From Euleptes europaea (Eukaryota > Chordata > Lepidosauria > Squamata > Sphaerodactylidae), in contig NC_079324.1 in the NCBI RefSeq assembly GCF_029931775.1, positions 63,433,268 through 63,497,267 of the forward strand: DNA of 64,000 nucleotides. The letters run 5' to 3'. The number at the start of each line of letters is the position of its first letter. Position 1 is the stretch's first letter. The notes under the pieces are model-generated. The model did no database searches. It saw only the letters and a program-made list of their open reading frames with translations, and was not told the DNA's origin. The position numbers and the translations under genes were made by a program. This document shows, piece by piece, positions 12,501 to 23,400 of the stretch.

Positions 12501-15500
12501 CCCCAGAAAGCATTGCTTTCCTCCATTTTCCCTTTCCTGTTTTGCATTTCATTTCTCTGTCTGCTTGTTAACCAAGCAAACGTCAGCATAAGCACAATGT
12601 ACACACACTAACCGTACCTTCTAAATGTTGCAAAGCTAAAAGACATTTGCTTCTCTCCAGAGCTAGCTGAAGTCAGAATTGCTTGTGTATTGTTTGCTAA
12701 GATCACGCCATAGAAATGTATCTACTGAATATTGCCTGTACTATTTTGTATAAAGCAACTGCTCTCAGAACGGGCAGTGTGATTTTCTCTGGTGGTTCTA
12801 GGGTGGAGAGAAGGGACTTCCCCTCTCTCTCTAACTCTGGGCTGGTTAGAGTTTTGTTCCCGGCTACCGTACTGTTTAAACTCTTGTACAATTAAATAGT
12901 AAAGCTGTTAAAAAGAATTTCTGATCTCCAGTCGCTATCTTTCATCAGAGTTATTTAGATAGTGTTTTTCTCCGCACTACATAATTGGTGGCCCGCCCGG
13001 GGAAGGTAAGCCAATTTTTACCTACCCCAAAAAAGTTTGGGAGGAGAAATCCGCCTTTAGGATTTCACCTGGCTTTCAATAGCCGCCTTGGAAAAAACCT
13101 CCTAGAGGATTCCTGATTTTCTCAAGCGCAACCAGACCTTTAGTCAGGGAGAACTCAGCACTTCCTTGGGACGGCAGATCCAGAAGGCTCTTCGAACACT
13201 AGCGCCCTTCTAGCTGGAGATCAGCACGACTAAGGGGAAATTGAATTTTGTGAGTATATTGTGAAAATAAGTATTGGGACACGCACATTCTCTATCCTTG
13301 TATGTTTGAAGGCGGCTGTGGATTCCTTATGCTTACTGCCGTAAGGCGGCGTAGATTGGGGGATTGGCTGAAGTTCCCGGCATCCCACGAGGGAGCGGGT
13401 CTGCCTTCCCATTTGTTATTCATTCCAGTGCTACTGTCTGATCACAGGAGACCCATTATGTGAGATGTGTAAGATTTTAATTAATTTAATTCTAGCATAT
13501 TAGAAAAATGTTATTTTTCTATTATATTTGTAAGCTGTGTTTATTTATATAAGTCAGTAAAAAATAGTCTTGTCTAACTTAAACTGAACAAAGCAGATAA
13601 TTTTTCGTATCTAAAACAAGGTATCACCAAATAACAAGTGAAATCATATGCATGTGACCACGGGGATGAAATCAGAGTTAGGGTAGATTTGAGAGGAGGA
13701 AATATTCAAATCCTCTTAAAACAAAAAACTCTAGAAAAGTATAAAATATGAAAAATAGGCGAAGTCTGTTAGGAGACTTTCACTTTTAAAGCCGAAAAGG
13801 CCTAAAATTCTCTCCTCTTTTGCCTGGCAAAATAAAAAGCTTTTTTCCCCTTTGCTTTTAACCTGGTGTCGTCTCTCTACTTTGTGGTAATAAAATCTGT
13901 CCACAAAGGAAAGTGTAAATACATCCAACAATTACTCCTTGGTCACTCCCTTCCCTTGTGTTTCTGTCTGAATGAATGTATAAGCCGACCTAAATAGTGA
14001 CAGGAAGTTTTTTCCGTTACGCTAGGGAATCAGGGCATGGGGGAAAGGGCTCATAAGAGCAGATACCTTTGTTGAGAAAGCTGTAACCTTTTGCCATGGT
14101 TGACGGACCGAGAAAATTTCCTTGCTCTGAGTATGGATAATGCATCTAGTTCATCAGAACGCTCTCCCATGACATGTGTTGTGAAATATTGGAATAAGTT
14201 GGGAAGTGCACCAGGTTTATCTAAAAATAACTCTGATGAAAGATAGCGACTGGAGATCAGAAATTCTTTTTAACAGCTTTACTATTTAATTGTACAAGAG
14301 TTTAAACAGTACAGTAGCCCACACACGCTTCCTGACCCCAAAGTGGCCATCGGAACTACCCTGGGCATGCAAGAAAGGGCCATGAGAGACAAACACTGAT
14401 TCAAACCTTCCTGCCCCCTCCCTCTCATGATCTGCCTAAGTTCACAGAATCAGCCTTGCTGCCAGATGGCCATCAAGCCTCTGCTTAAAAGCCTCCAGGG
14501 AAGGAGAGCCCCCCAACTCCCGAGGAAGCCTGTTCCACTGAGGAACCGCTCTAGCTGCTGTTCTGCCTAGCCACAGAGAATAACTTCGCCCATCTGTCTC
14601 CCTGCTAGTTGATGACTCAAGGTGTGGATGTCATAATCAACTGTACCGGGGTTCGCGCTGGGGAGCTACAGCCAGACCCTGAGTTGCACCCCGGACGGGG
14701 GCAAGTCATAAAGGTGAGGCCAGGCTTTGGGGTACATTTGGGATACGGGTGGTTCAGCAGAGAGCCAGCCTCGGCAACCAGTAGCAGATCAAAAAGCCAC
14801 AGCAGAGTCGGCAGCTTTATAGGAGAGGAAAGGGGATCCCTGCTGGCTCTTCCTGTCACTTGATCCCAGCTGGGCCGAAAGTTGCAATGCCCCTTCTGGC
14901 CATCAGCTGTGGTGGCACTGCAGAGCAGCCAAAGTCAAGGGAACAGTTTCCTCCCTTTGCTAGCTGCCCTAGTGCGAGGCACTGAAGCCCCCACCCTGAG
15001 ACCTACAGCACCTTACGGGGTTGGGGATGACCTATAGGAGGATGTGGGGCTGAGAGGGAGGAGCTAGTTATGGGGGGGGCAGCTGGGTTCTGGGTCAGAA
15101 ATAGCCCCTGAATCATAAAGGTGAGGGCAGGTTCCATAAGGAAGCATTCACCTGCATGAATGGAAGGGGGGCAGTATTTCTAGGGGAAAAGAAAAGGGGC
15201 TTTTATTGCTGCAATTGCTGTTTATAGCAGCACCAATGTGGCAGAGTTTCAGAAACAACAAAATAAAGGCCGACCCTGCCCCAAGGAGCTTACAGTGAAC
15301 ATCTTGTTTATGGAAGAGGCAGACTGCAGGGGGGTGGGGCTGGGAGAAGCTCAAGCTGATTGTCAACACAGACTCCTTGCCCCTTTGCTTTTTCCATGGG
15401 GGGGGCGCCGGATGAGGGCCAAAGCGAAGCTTCTGTTCCCACTGTACCACCTTTTTTTGGTCCTTCAGGCGGAGGCTCCTTGGGTGAAGCATTTCATCAT

Positions 15501-18500
15501 AACCCATGACTTTGAGTCCGGCATCTATAACACACCTTACATCGTACCTGGGTAAGGAAAGTTTCACTGGCTGCAGTAGAATCTGCTGGGAGGACCCAAA
15601 TAAATCCTAGAAGCTCTTTCTCCCACCCACCCCATTCACGTGGCCAGCTCAGTGCTTGGTAGCTGTTATGAGTCACATCAGAGGAGACCACAAGCTGGAG
15701 GGTTCCCTTTGGCACCCCCCATTTAACAGCTGGGAACAGATGGGGGCTGTAAAACTGCCCTGGAGCAGACAGAAGCCAGCTGGACTCTGCCAGCAGCTCA
15801 GGGGGCTCTACTCCGTTTGAACCTGTCTCATTTACTCCCGTTGTCCCTGTGGCTGTGACCTGTGTCCAAGTCCACAGTTCGGCTGACGCCTCGGGGGCCC
15901 CTTGCTCCTGCTTGCCACTGGCCCCCCAGAACAGCAACCCACCAGCAACTTGCCCAGCCAGTTAAGGGGCCAGTCCACCCCAGTGGAGCCCCATGGGAGA
16001 TTGCAGCACATGGCATTCTAGGCTCCTGTGAGAGATGCCAACCATCACTTCTCTTGCAAGTGATATCATAGATGGGAGGGGCTGTGGGTCAGTGGTAGAG
16101 CCTCTGCTTGGTATGCAGAAGGCCTCAGGTTCAATCCCCGGCAGTAAAAAGAATTGGGTCGCAGGTGATGGGAAAGACCTCAGCCTGAGACCCTGGAGAG
16201 TTGCTGTTGGTCTGAGAAGGCAATACTGATTCGGATGGACCAAAAGGTCTGATTCAGTATACAGCAGCTTCATGTGTATTTATGTGCTCATGAGAAAGGC
16301 TCGTATTTTGGGCACCTGGGGCAGATGCCCATTCCTGTCACTGGGCTGAGCATGACCTACTTTTGAAAAACCAGCCCACCTCACTACTCCACTGTGTAGG
16401 GGTGGATGTTGGATCAGGGCCTGCTCTACCACTCACCTTCTGCCTTCGGTTTAGGAGCAGGCTTGTGACCCTGGGAGGGACTTTCCAGCTGGGAAACTGG
16501 AACATAGAGAACAACGTCCGGGACCACCAGAACATCTGGCAAGGCTGCTGCCAGCTGCTGCCGAGCATCCAGGTATGTCAGCATCACCAGCCCCACCAAC
16601 ATTGCCCAGCGTGGTCTAGTGCTTCGGAGCGGTGGTTCGGAGCAGTGGACTCTGATCTGGAGAGCCAGGTTTGATTCCCCACATGAACTGGATTTGTTCC
16701 CTCACTCCTCCACATGAAGCCAGCTGGGTGACCTTGGGCTAGTCACAGCTCTTAGAGCTCTCTCAGCCCCATCTACCTTATCTCACAGGGTGTCTGTTGT
16801 GGGGAGGGGAAGGAAAGGTGATTGTAAGTCTGTTTGATTCTTCCTTAAGTGGTAGAAAAAGTTGGCAGATAAAAACCAACTCTTCTTCTTCTTCAGTGCT
16901 ACAGGCTGTGAGGATGGCAGCCGTTGTCAGCAATTTGCAAAGGCATTACCAGGAAGAGAAGCAGGCAGAGAGCAGGGGGGACCTCCATGTTTGTCTGGCA
17001 GTGGTGGGACCCACCTTGGCTGAGACAAACACCTCAGCCAGGCCAAGAGGTGCCCAGAACTGGCAGGGTGGGGGGCTGCAGACCCTGGGTTCAGTAATAG
17101 AGTCTGGCCGCCAGGGAGAGCCGGCCCCATCCTCAAGCCCTGGCTGGGAAAGGCAGCAGCCTGGGAGGCACCTGAGACCGGGCTTCAGGGCTAGAGAGGA
17201 GGAGCAAGCCAGGGGAGGGGGTTGCAAGAGAATCTGCAGCAAGCCCAGGAGGATGAAGCTTCCCTGCTCAGGCAGTGTGGAAGAGCAAAAGGTACAGAAA
17301 GGCGAACCCCCTCTCCAATCTGAGGCCTAGCAGGTCCCCCACTATGGGGAAGGTCATGGGGGAGCCCTTGACTAGGGGAGCATCGCAGCGGTCAAAGGCA
17401 GGATGCTGCTGTGGGGTAACAGCTGGGGAAGCGTTCTTGCCTCCATGTTCTGCTTCTGCTGTTCCCAGAGGGATTGGTTCGCTGTTGTGAGAAACCAGGA
17501 CATGGGACGAGATAGACCCAATGAGGCTGATCTGACCCAATGAGGCTCATATTCTGCCCAAAGGAGATCCATCTCAAGGCTGAGGGGTGCTGGGTTCGGT
17601 CCCACAGATCCGTTCTGCTCACAGCGGTGCCTTCCAACATCACGAGCCTTTGGCTCTAGGGGAATGCAGCACCGTTAGCAGAACGGATCCGCAGGATTGT
17701 CGCTGCTATTCACAGCTCTTATCTTTGTGTGTCACTGAAAGCTTGGCAAGATATGTTTGTGTTTCCAGAAGGCCAAGATTGTGGATAAATGGACTGGCCT
17801 CCGTCCAGCCCGGTCTAAAGTTCGGCTACAGCGTGAAGTTATACGCCACGGACATTTAGAAGCAGAGGTATGCAGATTTCTTGGGTGAAAAGAGCTGTAT
17901 GAAGTCTGAAGGTGCTGCTCACAGGATGAATTAATTGTGTGTGTCGTTTGGGCACATCATGTTCAGTTTGCGCACCTGTGTACACATATACTGGCTTATC
18001 TGGGCTGCTTGCTTGGTCTAGTGCAAGGGTTCCCAACATGGTGCCTGTGCGTACTCTCGTGCCTGCTAACACCTTTCCCAGCTCCTGCCAAGTGCTTTTA
18101 GAAAGTGGTTGGGCGAGGTGAGGCGGTTCCCAAGGAAGGGCTTCCTGGAGGCACCTGGTTGGCCACTGTGTGAACAGACTGCTGGACTGGACTTGATGGG
18201 CCTTGGTCTGATCCAGCAGGGCTTTTCTTATGTTCTTATTTTTCTTATGTTCTTATGTTCTCATTGTGCAGGGGGTTGGATTAGATGACCCTGGTGGTCC
18301 CTTCCAACTCTATAATTCTATGATTCTACGTAGGGCGGGGCTATCCATGGCTACTAGTCAAAATGGATGCTAGTCATGATGTCTGTTATCTCCAGGATCA
18401 GAGGAGCATGCCCATTATAATAGGTGCTGTGGAACACAGGCAGGACAGTGCTGCTGCAGTCATCTTGCTTGTGGGCTTCCTAGAGGCCCCTGGTTGGCCA

Positions 18501-19162
18501 CTGTGTGAGCAGACTGCTGGACTTGATGGCCTGGGTCTGATCCAGCAGGGCTTTTCTTATGTCCTTAAGTTCTGTGGATAATTCCCAAGATAAAACACCG
18601 GGGTCTATCCAAAGGGCAGACTTATACCAGTTTTAGACCTGCTCAGCTGTTGTGCTTTCCCCTGAAGAGCCCTGGGGTTTGCACTTTAAGAAGCTGTTCA
18701 GACTTCTTTGCTAGAAAGCTCAGGCCACCTCCACCTCATAAAAGGATCTGTCCCAGAATCCCCTAGGTAGAAGGAATGACTGTGAAAACAGTTCAAGCCT
18801 GCAGTCTAGATTCCTTCCCTTGATCCCTAGATCTTTTGCTCAATTTGCACCAGAGCCCCTGGTCACCACAAACCCACTGCCGCTCTGTTCTCTTCCAGTT
18901 CCAGGGGACCTAGAGGCGTGTGTGTGGAAGAAAGTCTCCTTGTGCCAAAGACAAGAGCTGCTACTTGCTGAGCAAAGTGTCAGGATATAACCCAAGTTCT
19001 GTTGATGCCTGTTTTTTGTTTTTGTTTCAGGTGATTCATAACTACGGCCACGGGGGCTTTGGGATCACCATCCACTGGGGTTGCGCAATGGAGGCAGCCA
19101 GATTATTTGGGGGGATCCTCGAAGACCGGAAGCTGTCCAAACCACCCCGTGCCAACCTCTGA
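6531..19162 (+). CDS. DAO: D-amino acid oxidase, complete, 10 coding exons
   Basis: FAD flavoenzyme that oxidatively deaminates neutral D-amino acids (such as D-serine) to imino acid plus H2O2 in peroxisomes. Coding exons: 6531-6724, 7944-8058, 8645-8721, 10488-10553, 12305-12359, 14609-14713, 15469-15551, 16455-16572, 17769-17867, 19031-19162. They join in frame to 347 codons, the same length as human DAO as I recall it, and every junction is GT-AG. The start sits 19 bases after a good acceptor (exon begins 6512), so an upstream non-coding exon is expected but was not found. Visible residues: Rossmann GAGVIG at 7-12, Gln53 (LWQPY), lid residues Tyr224 and Tyr228 (GIYNTPY), Arg283 (TGLRP), and GHGGFG at 310-315. 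These positions match the known flavin and substrate contacts. The C-terminus is ANL instead of the mammalian SHL peroxisomal signal. Residue 185 is Arg where I recall Trp in human. Looks intact and functional. Confidence 0.97.
6828..6996. mobile_element. Small foldback element (AGCACCTTAAGAGACCAAC arms)
   Basis: Arms at 6828-6863 and 6953-6996 are inverted copies (GAGTCTAGAAGCACCTTA against TAAGGTGCTACAGGACTC). They are related to the repeat that forms the 81-bp array near 46 kb. Confidence 0.75.
7259..7559 (+). mobile_element. GTGGTTAAGAGC-family SINE
   Basis: Full-length copy in DAO intron 2 (counting the non-coding leader intron as 1), ending in a CTT run. Confidence 0.85.
8351..8566 (-). 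mobile_element. GTTGCC-family MITE
   Basis: Near full-length copy in a DAO intron, between the exons at 7944 and 8645. Confidence 0.8.
8798..9003 (-). mobile_element. GTTGCC-family MITE
   Basis: Near full-length copy 76 bases downstream of the DAO exon ending 8721. Confidence 0.8.
9280..9855. mobile_element. Long foldback element with 12-bp target duplication
   Basis: Two inverted arms of about 250 bases (9312-9561 and 9610-9855) around a 48-base spacer. The left side has about 32 extra bases outside the arm. The whole is flanked by a perfect direct repeat ACTATAAATAAA (9268-9279 and 9856-9867). The arms carry GACGTTTCGCC and CTCTGAAGATGCC blocks. No coding capacity; family not identified. 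Confidence 0.85.
9896..10115 (+). mobile_element. GTTGCC-family MITE, full length
   Basis: Starts TAGGGTTGCC, ends GGCAACCTTA. Flanks CTAATAGG (9888-9895) and CTAATAGA (10116-10123) match at 7 of 8 bases. Confidence 0.85.
10123..10331 (-). mobile_element. GTTGCC-family MITE
   Basis: Opposite-orientation copy abutting the one just upstream, so the pair can fold back. Confidence 0.8.
10781..11080 (+). mobile_element. Sauria-type SINE with perfect target duplication
   Basis: A tRNA-derived head with a B box (GAGTTCGATCCC), then a BovB-like tail containing CCCATGGGTCAGGAATGAC and GGGACCTTTACCTTT. An 11-bp direct repeat AGGAACCAAAT flanks it (10770-10780 and 11081-11091). Squamate-specific SINE class; intact-looking and fairly young. 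Lies in the DAO intron between exons at 10488 and 12305. Confidence 0.88.
11141..11450 (+). mobile_element. GTGGTTAAGAGC-family SINE
   Basis: Full-length copy with a C-rich interior insertion and a TTCTTCTTC end. Confidence 0.85.
11863..12069 (-). mobile_element. GTTGCC-family MITE
   Basis: Near full-length copy, ends GGCAACCCTA. Confidence 0.8.
12600..14315 (+). mobile_element. Endogenous retrovirus fossil (LTR parts and leader)
   Basis: An LTR-like end lies at about 12600-12981. It is followed by a primer-binding-site-like TGGTGGCCCGCCCGGGG (12986-13002) and a leader-like region. A 92-base piece of the same LTR (12869-12960) recurs in opposite orientation at 14221-14312. The element is broken and lacks recognisable gag, pol or env. 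Boundaries are approximate. It sits in the DAO intron between exons at 12305 and 14609. Age appears moderate, since the two LTR pieces are still very similar. Confidence 0.55.
14450..14553 (-). mobile_element. CR1 LINE 3' fragment
   Basis: Short CR1 3' piece ending 55 bases before the DAO exon at 14609; close relative of the 37.6 kb copy. Confidence 0.75.
16074..16278 (+). mobile_element. AGTGGTAGAGC-family tRNA SINE
   Basis: A box (CAGTGGTAGAGCC) and B box (GGTTCAATCCC) of a tRNA-derived head; the end reads CAGCAGCTTCATGTG. Sits in a DAO intron. Confidence 0.85.
16603..16895 (+). mobile_element. GTGGTTAAGAGC-family SINE
   Basis: Slightly shortened copy starting about 30 bases after the DAO exon ending 16572. 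Confidence 0.8.
18118..18575 (+). repeat. Two CTTATGTTCTTAT repeats around a CR1 tail
   Basis: Copies at 18118-18243 and 18340-18575 both carry TTGGCCACTGTG and TCCAGCAGGGCTTTTCTTATG. A CR1 3' tail (GTTGGATTAGATGACC and ATTCTATGATTCTA) lies between them at 18265-18335. Confidence 0.75.
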
Positions 19163-19534
19163 CCACTTGGGTAATGATTCAGGAGGCTCTGCTTAAGAAC
19201 CAAAAATCTTACATGGAAGATCAGATTTTGTAGAACTGAAGAGTCCAGTGTCGTGAGAATTTTTAAACATATTAGCTTATATTAAATGAGTTTGGGTTAA
19301 CAAAATAATAACCACATGCATACCTTAATATTATAATCTATAGTCACACAAGACCTGACTTTTAGCTGACATCAGCTCTAATTAGGCTCTTGACCCTAAA
19401 GGGCACAGGAGCTAGTCAACCAAAGCACATTGCGTGCTCCAAATCAAGGCAGTTCAAGCAGGTGGCAAATTGTCTGCTCACGTAGGGGGAGATTGTCTTG
19501 TCCATCAGTCAATGTTTCAAAACAATCTGAACTC
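19163..19534. other. DAO 3' UTR and flank
   Basis: AT-rich sequence after the DAO stop; only the ATTAAA hexamer stands out. Confidence 0.5.
19281..19286 (+). promoter_or_regulatory. Candidate DAO poly(A) signal (ATTAAA)
   Basis: ATTAAA lies about 120 bases after the DAO stop codon in an AT-rich stretch, before the CR1 remnant that starts near 19535. It is the first plausible hexamer on this strand after the stop. Position is the only support. Confidence 0.4.
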
Positions 19535-19858
19535 ATAGAATCATAGCATGGGAAGGGGCCATACAGGCCATCTAGTCCAACCCCCCTGCTCAATCCAGGA
19601 TTAGACTAGAGCTTCCTTGACAAGTGATTGCCCAGCCTCTGTTAAGACTGCCACTGAGGGCGAGCTCACCACCTCCCTAGGAAGCTGATTCCACTGTCGA
19701 ACAACTCCTACTGTAAAAATATTTTTCCTAATATCCAGCTGGTACCTTTCCGCCCACAATTTAAACCCATTCTTGCGAGTCCTATCCTCTGCTGCCAATA
19801 GCAACAGCTCCCTGCCCTCCTCTAAGTGACAGCCCTTCAAATACTTCAAGAGAACTAT
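19535..19858 (-). mobile_element. CR1 LINE 3' end
   Basis: The minus strand encodes CR1 ORF2 C-terminal residues (MKYLKGCHLEEGRELLLLA and QLDIRKNIFTVGVVRQWN). It then gives the 3' tail near CTATGATTCTATG. Confidence 0.88.
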
Positions 19859-21015
19859 TAACTATTTTCTTAGTGGTGAAACTGAATTCAGAAAAAATGG
19901 TGGTGGGAAAGTCTTGGATGGGGTGTCTTGATAGATGTTCCTGTGGTCTTCTTTGTTGGGGGAGGGAGACTGGTCATATGAGGTCATATGAGAGCAGCCA
20001 AAAGGCAAAGGCCAAAAATCTCATTGCTGTAAAAACTATTCATTTATTCAACATAAAATATCAATGGTAGAACTGAACTGTCTAACATGGCATCATTAAC
20101 AGAGAAACAAGAGCACAACAAGCTCAGTATACCGACCTCTTTTCTTCAACATGAAAGTGTGCCTAGTTTAGAAACTGTACATTCAAACACAAGAGAAACA
20201 TTCAGTGTTCTTTTTCAGCAAGCATCAAGGAATACAAAGATCATTCTTTGTGCAGAGAATCACTTTTCCCCTCTTGACAGTATTGCACTTTTAACAAATT
20301 GATGGGCAGAATTCTGAACCCCACAATTAAGATTAATTCCACAAGACCTTCTGTGGGGGTTTTTAAAGAATGCACCAGCAGGATTATACCATTCCCAAGT
20401 GAAAAATTCAGAACAGTGTTTGGAATGGCATCTTTGGAAGATTTTGTTATATACAGTGTTGAACAGAAGTCCAGGGGCAACTGAAGGATGAACAAAATTT
20501 ATGCTGGAATAACTCGCACTGATAAAATATTGCCAGCCTTTCAGGTACCACTTGACTTGTTAGTTTTTCTGCAACAGATTAACGTAACTGCCCCTTCTGG
20601 AATTATATACACTGGTAGTTTTTATTATCTTAAAAAACCCCGAGCACACACAGTTTCTAAGCCTTTATGAACAACACTGTATTCATTACAGAGTGGTTTT
20701 TTTTCTTCACAAAAAAGTATAAGAAACTTGTTTAGCCCTGCTCAAGAGAAAACCCTGTTGACTCAAATGAAGTCTGATTCAGCTTGACGACCCTTCTTCA
20801 GGGTCATAATTATTCAACCAAAGCTCTAGTCGTCTACAGGCAGAGCCACTTAGTATTTAATAAAACACGCAAAGCAAACAATTTCAAGAAGCATTATGTG
20901 GGGTTCAGACATTACAAATTCACCAAGCACCAGTCTTTCAAGCAACCTTCCCTTGGGCTGCACCATAAAGCTGGTAAACTGGATCGAGCCCAAGATGGCA
21001 TTTTATTCTTAGAAG

Positions 21016-21226
21016 TAGGGTTGCCAACGGCTAAGTGGGCCCTGAAGCGTTCCCAGAATTATAACTGCTATCCAGGCTGCAGAGATCAGTTCCCCTGGAG
21101 CAGATGGCAGCTTTGGGGGATAGAGTCTACAGCATTATACCCCACTGCGGTCCCTCCCCCAAATTCCACCTTTCCCAGGCTCCACCCCCAAATTGCCAAG
21201 AATTTCCCAATCCGGAGTTGGCAGTA
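21016..21226 (-). mobile_element. GTTGCC-family MITE
   Basis: Starts TAGGGTTGCCAAC; near full length. Confidence 0.8.
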
Positions 21227-22718
21227 CTGTTTGGGAGAAAAGCTGTATCTGGAATGACTGGGGGAGGTCAAGACACAGCTCACGGGCTTCGTTTAATGAC
21301 CCCCTGCCTTAAATTTTCCACGAGATTTACGAGCGCCTTGTGACTTTGTAAGACATTTTGTATGCAGGTGAAATGTACCTCCCTCCAAATGCCCATTTGG
21401 TAGCTGTTTCTGCAAGGTGTTGTAAAGTGTGGAAGTTGTTCCAAGAAAAAGGCAGAAGGATTTTGACATCTGGAAGGCAGCAGTTTAGGATATGAAAAGA
21501 TGAGATTGCTATAAGTGGAGAACGTTTCCCCACTTATAGCAATATGATCCTCAGCCTTTTATGGTTACGTCAGTCTTCTAAAGTTGGCTGAATCTGAGTT
21601 CCTTGACCATCATCATACATGTCTCTCAGGGAAAAACCCACATATGAGGTTCTTTGGCCTTTAGTATTGTTTGGCGTTTTAGCAAGTCATTTGAGAGACT
21701 CTGCTCATATTAATTTTTGCAAAGCACTTTGAACAGAACAACTTAAATCTACATGGCGTGGTTATCTAGTTGAAGGCTGAAACTGTGGCTGGAAACAGAC
21801 AAATAGTTTTTCTACCCTGCCGCTTTTGTCTCTCTGGTCCTAACAGATTCTATAGGTTTTTGCATGGTTTTCAAAGCCTGCAATGCCTGTTTGACCAGAG
21901 ACAAAAGAAATAGGTGCATACTCCATGGGCAGCAAAGACTCTCAAACCACTTTCAGCTCTCCCTCTCTAGCCTGAATCAGCTTCTTGGTCATCCAGCAAC
22001 CTCCTCCAGGGCTCAGAGACGGCTTCAAATAAGACCTTTCCTCCAACAATTAAAAGAGCAAAGCGTACAGTTACCTACATTTGGGTGAAACGGCAGGCCG
22101 CATATGTGCAGCTTTCCCAGACCTGGTCAAGAAGCACAAACAAGCTGTTAACATTTTGAGCAGATGTTAACATTTTGAGCTGGGCTTCTCAAAGAGACCC
22201 ATAAGATGTCAGGAAGGCTTGGTTTCAATGTATGTTGCCTTGTTGCTCGTTCGTAAGAGTTTGCAGTTGAAACCCCTGGCCAGTGACCAAGATAGGCTGA
22301 TGACATTTCAGTGATCCAAGCCAACTGCCTCACATAATCAACGATGTACATCCCTTGTATCTGATGGAGGGAGCATTAACTCTTGAAAGCTCATACCCCC
22401 AAAATCATATTGGTGCCCTAAGGTGCGACAGGACTTTAATCTGCTGATGCACGCCCCAAGATCTCTTGCAGTGGGATGCAACTCTTGGATAATGGAGGCC
22501 TATATGCAGTACAAGAGCTGTGCCTGGGGGTGGGCGGGGACTTTAACTTGCCTGGGCCACTGCTTCATGGCATCCCTGAATAAATGAACACCTGTCCCTC
22601 CAGGGAGTAGCTTACTCACGCCTGGTACCTGTTCAGATGCCAGGTACAGTCAAATGGGGCATTTGGGTGGCTGTCAGTGACTGTCCTTCTGCTGTTTCAA
22701 TCTGATGGTAACTTTGGT

Positions 22719-22735
22719 TTTATTTAATATTTATT
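22719..22735 (-). promoter_or_regulatory. Candidate SVOP poly(A) signals (two AATAAA)
   Basis: On the minus strand AATAAA occurs at 22735-22730 and again at 22724-22719, about 1.85 kb past the SVOP stop. They are the closest clustered hexamers I noticed downstream. A longer 3' UTR is also possible: another AATAAA lies at 20048-20043. Use is inferred. Confidence 0.35.
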
Positions 22736-23195
22736 CTCGTTTCCAGTTGCATTGTTTTAAAATACGTATCCCTTGAAAAGTTTGGTTAATAAGTGGGGCA
22801 TAAGTATTTTGGAGTGATCAATTACAATACATTCCTTAAATACTGAAAGAGTATTCACAGAGTACAATTCAAGGTGAGCCTCAACCATTCTGTCACTCAG
22901 ACTAGAGCCAAAGGCATAGAACTGCCCATCTCCTATAAATTCTGCCTCCATCTAGGACTTCCAGATTAAGATATAATGCCAGTTGAAATTCTTTGTGTTA
23001 TCTAACATCTCATTTTGTGTACAACAAACATTAATGAGTTCACAGAGGAAAGAGCTACCAGTGGATGTGAATCATGATATTTAAATGGAACCTCCATATC
23101 CGTAGGCAGTGTACCTCTGAACACCCAATGTGGGAGGCAAACAGCAGGGAAAGAAATTGCCATTATTTCCTGCTTGTGGGCTTCCCAGAGACATA

Positions 23196-23400
23196 ACAAC
23201 GTAAGAACATAAGAAAAGCCCTGCTGGATCAGATCAAGCCCAGCAGTCTGTTCACACCGTGGCCAACCAGGTTCCTCCAGGAAGCCCACAAACAAGACAA
23301 CTGCAGCAGCATTATCCTGTCTCTGCCCCACAGCACCTAATATAAGACGCCTGGCTCTTCTGATACCGATACTCTGATATCTGGCTGCCATTGTTGCTTC
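23196..23400 (-). repeat. CTTATGTTCTTAT repeat, minus orientation
   Basis: Begins ACATAAGAAAAGCCCTGC on the plus strand and contains GTGGCCAACCAGG; same family as at 2.3 kb. Lies within the likely SVOP 3' UTR. Confidence 0.75.

Noticed and set aside
14663-14665. Arg185 in DAO as a damaging change
   Set aside because: Human has Trp there as I recall, but all catalytic residues and the frame are intact, and this position may vary in non-mammals.
16074-16150. tRNA gene (A and B boxes)
   Set aside because: The sequence continues into a shared SINE body and recurs at several sites; it cannot fold as a proper tRNA. The same holds for the copies at 31.3, 49.4 and 57.2 kb.
16797-17330. 177-aa open frame
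   Set aside because: It begins inside a SINE in a DAO intron and resembles nothing.
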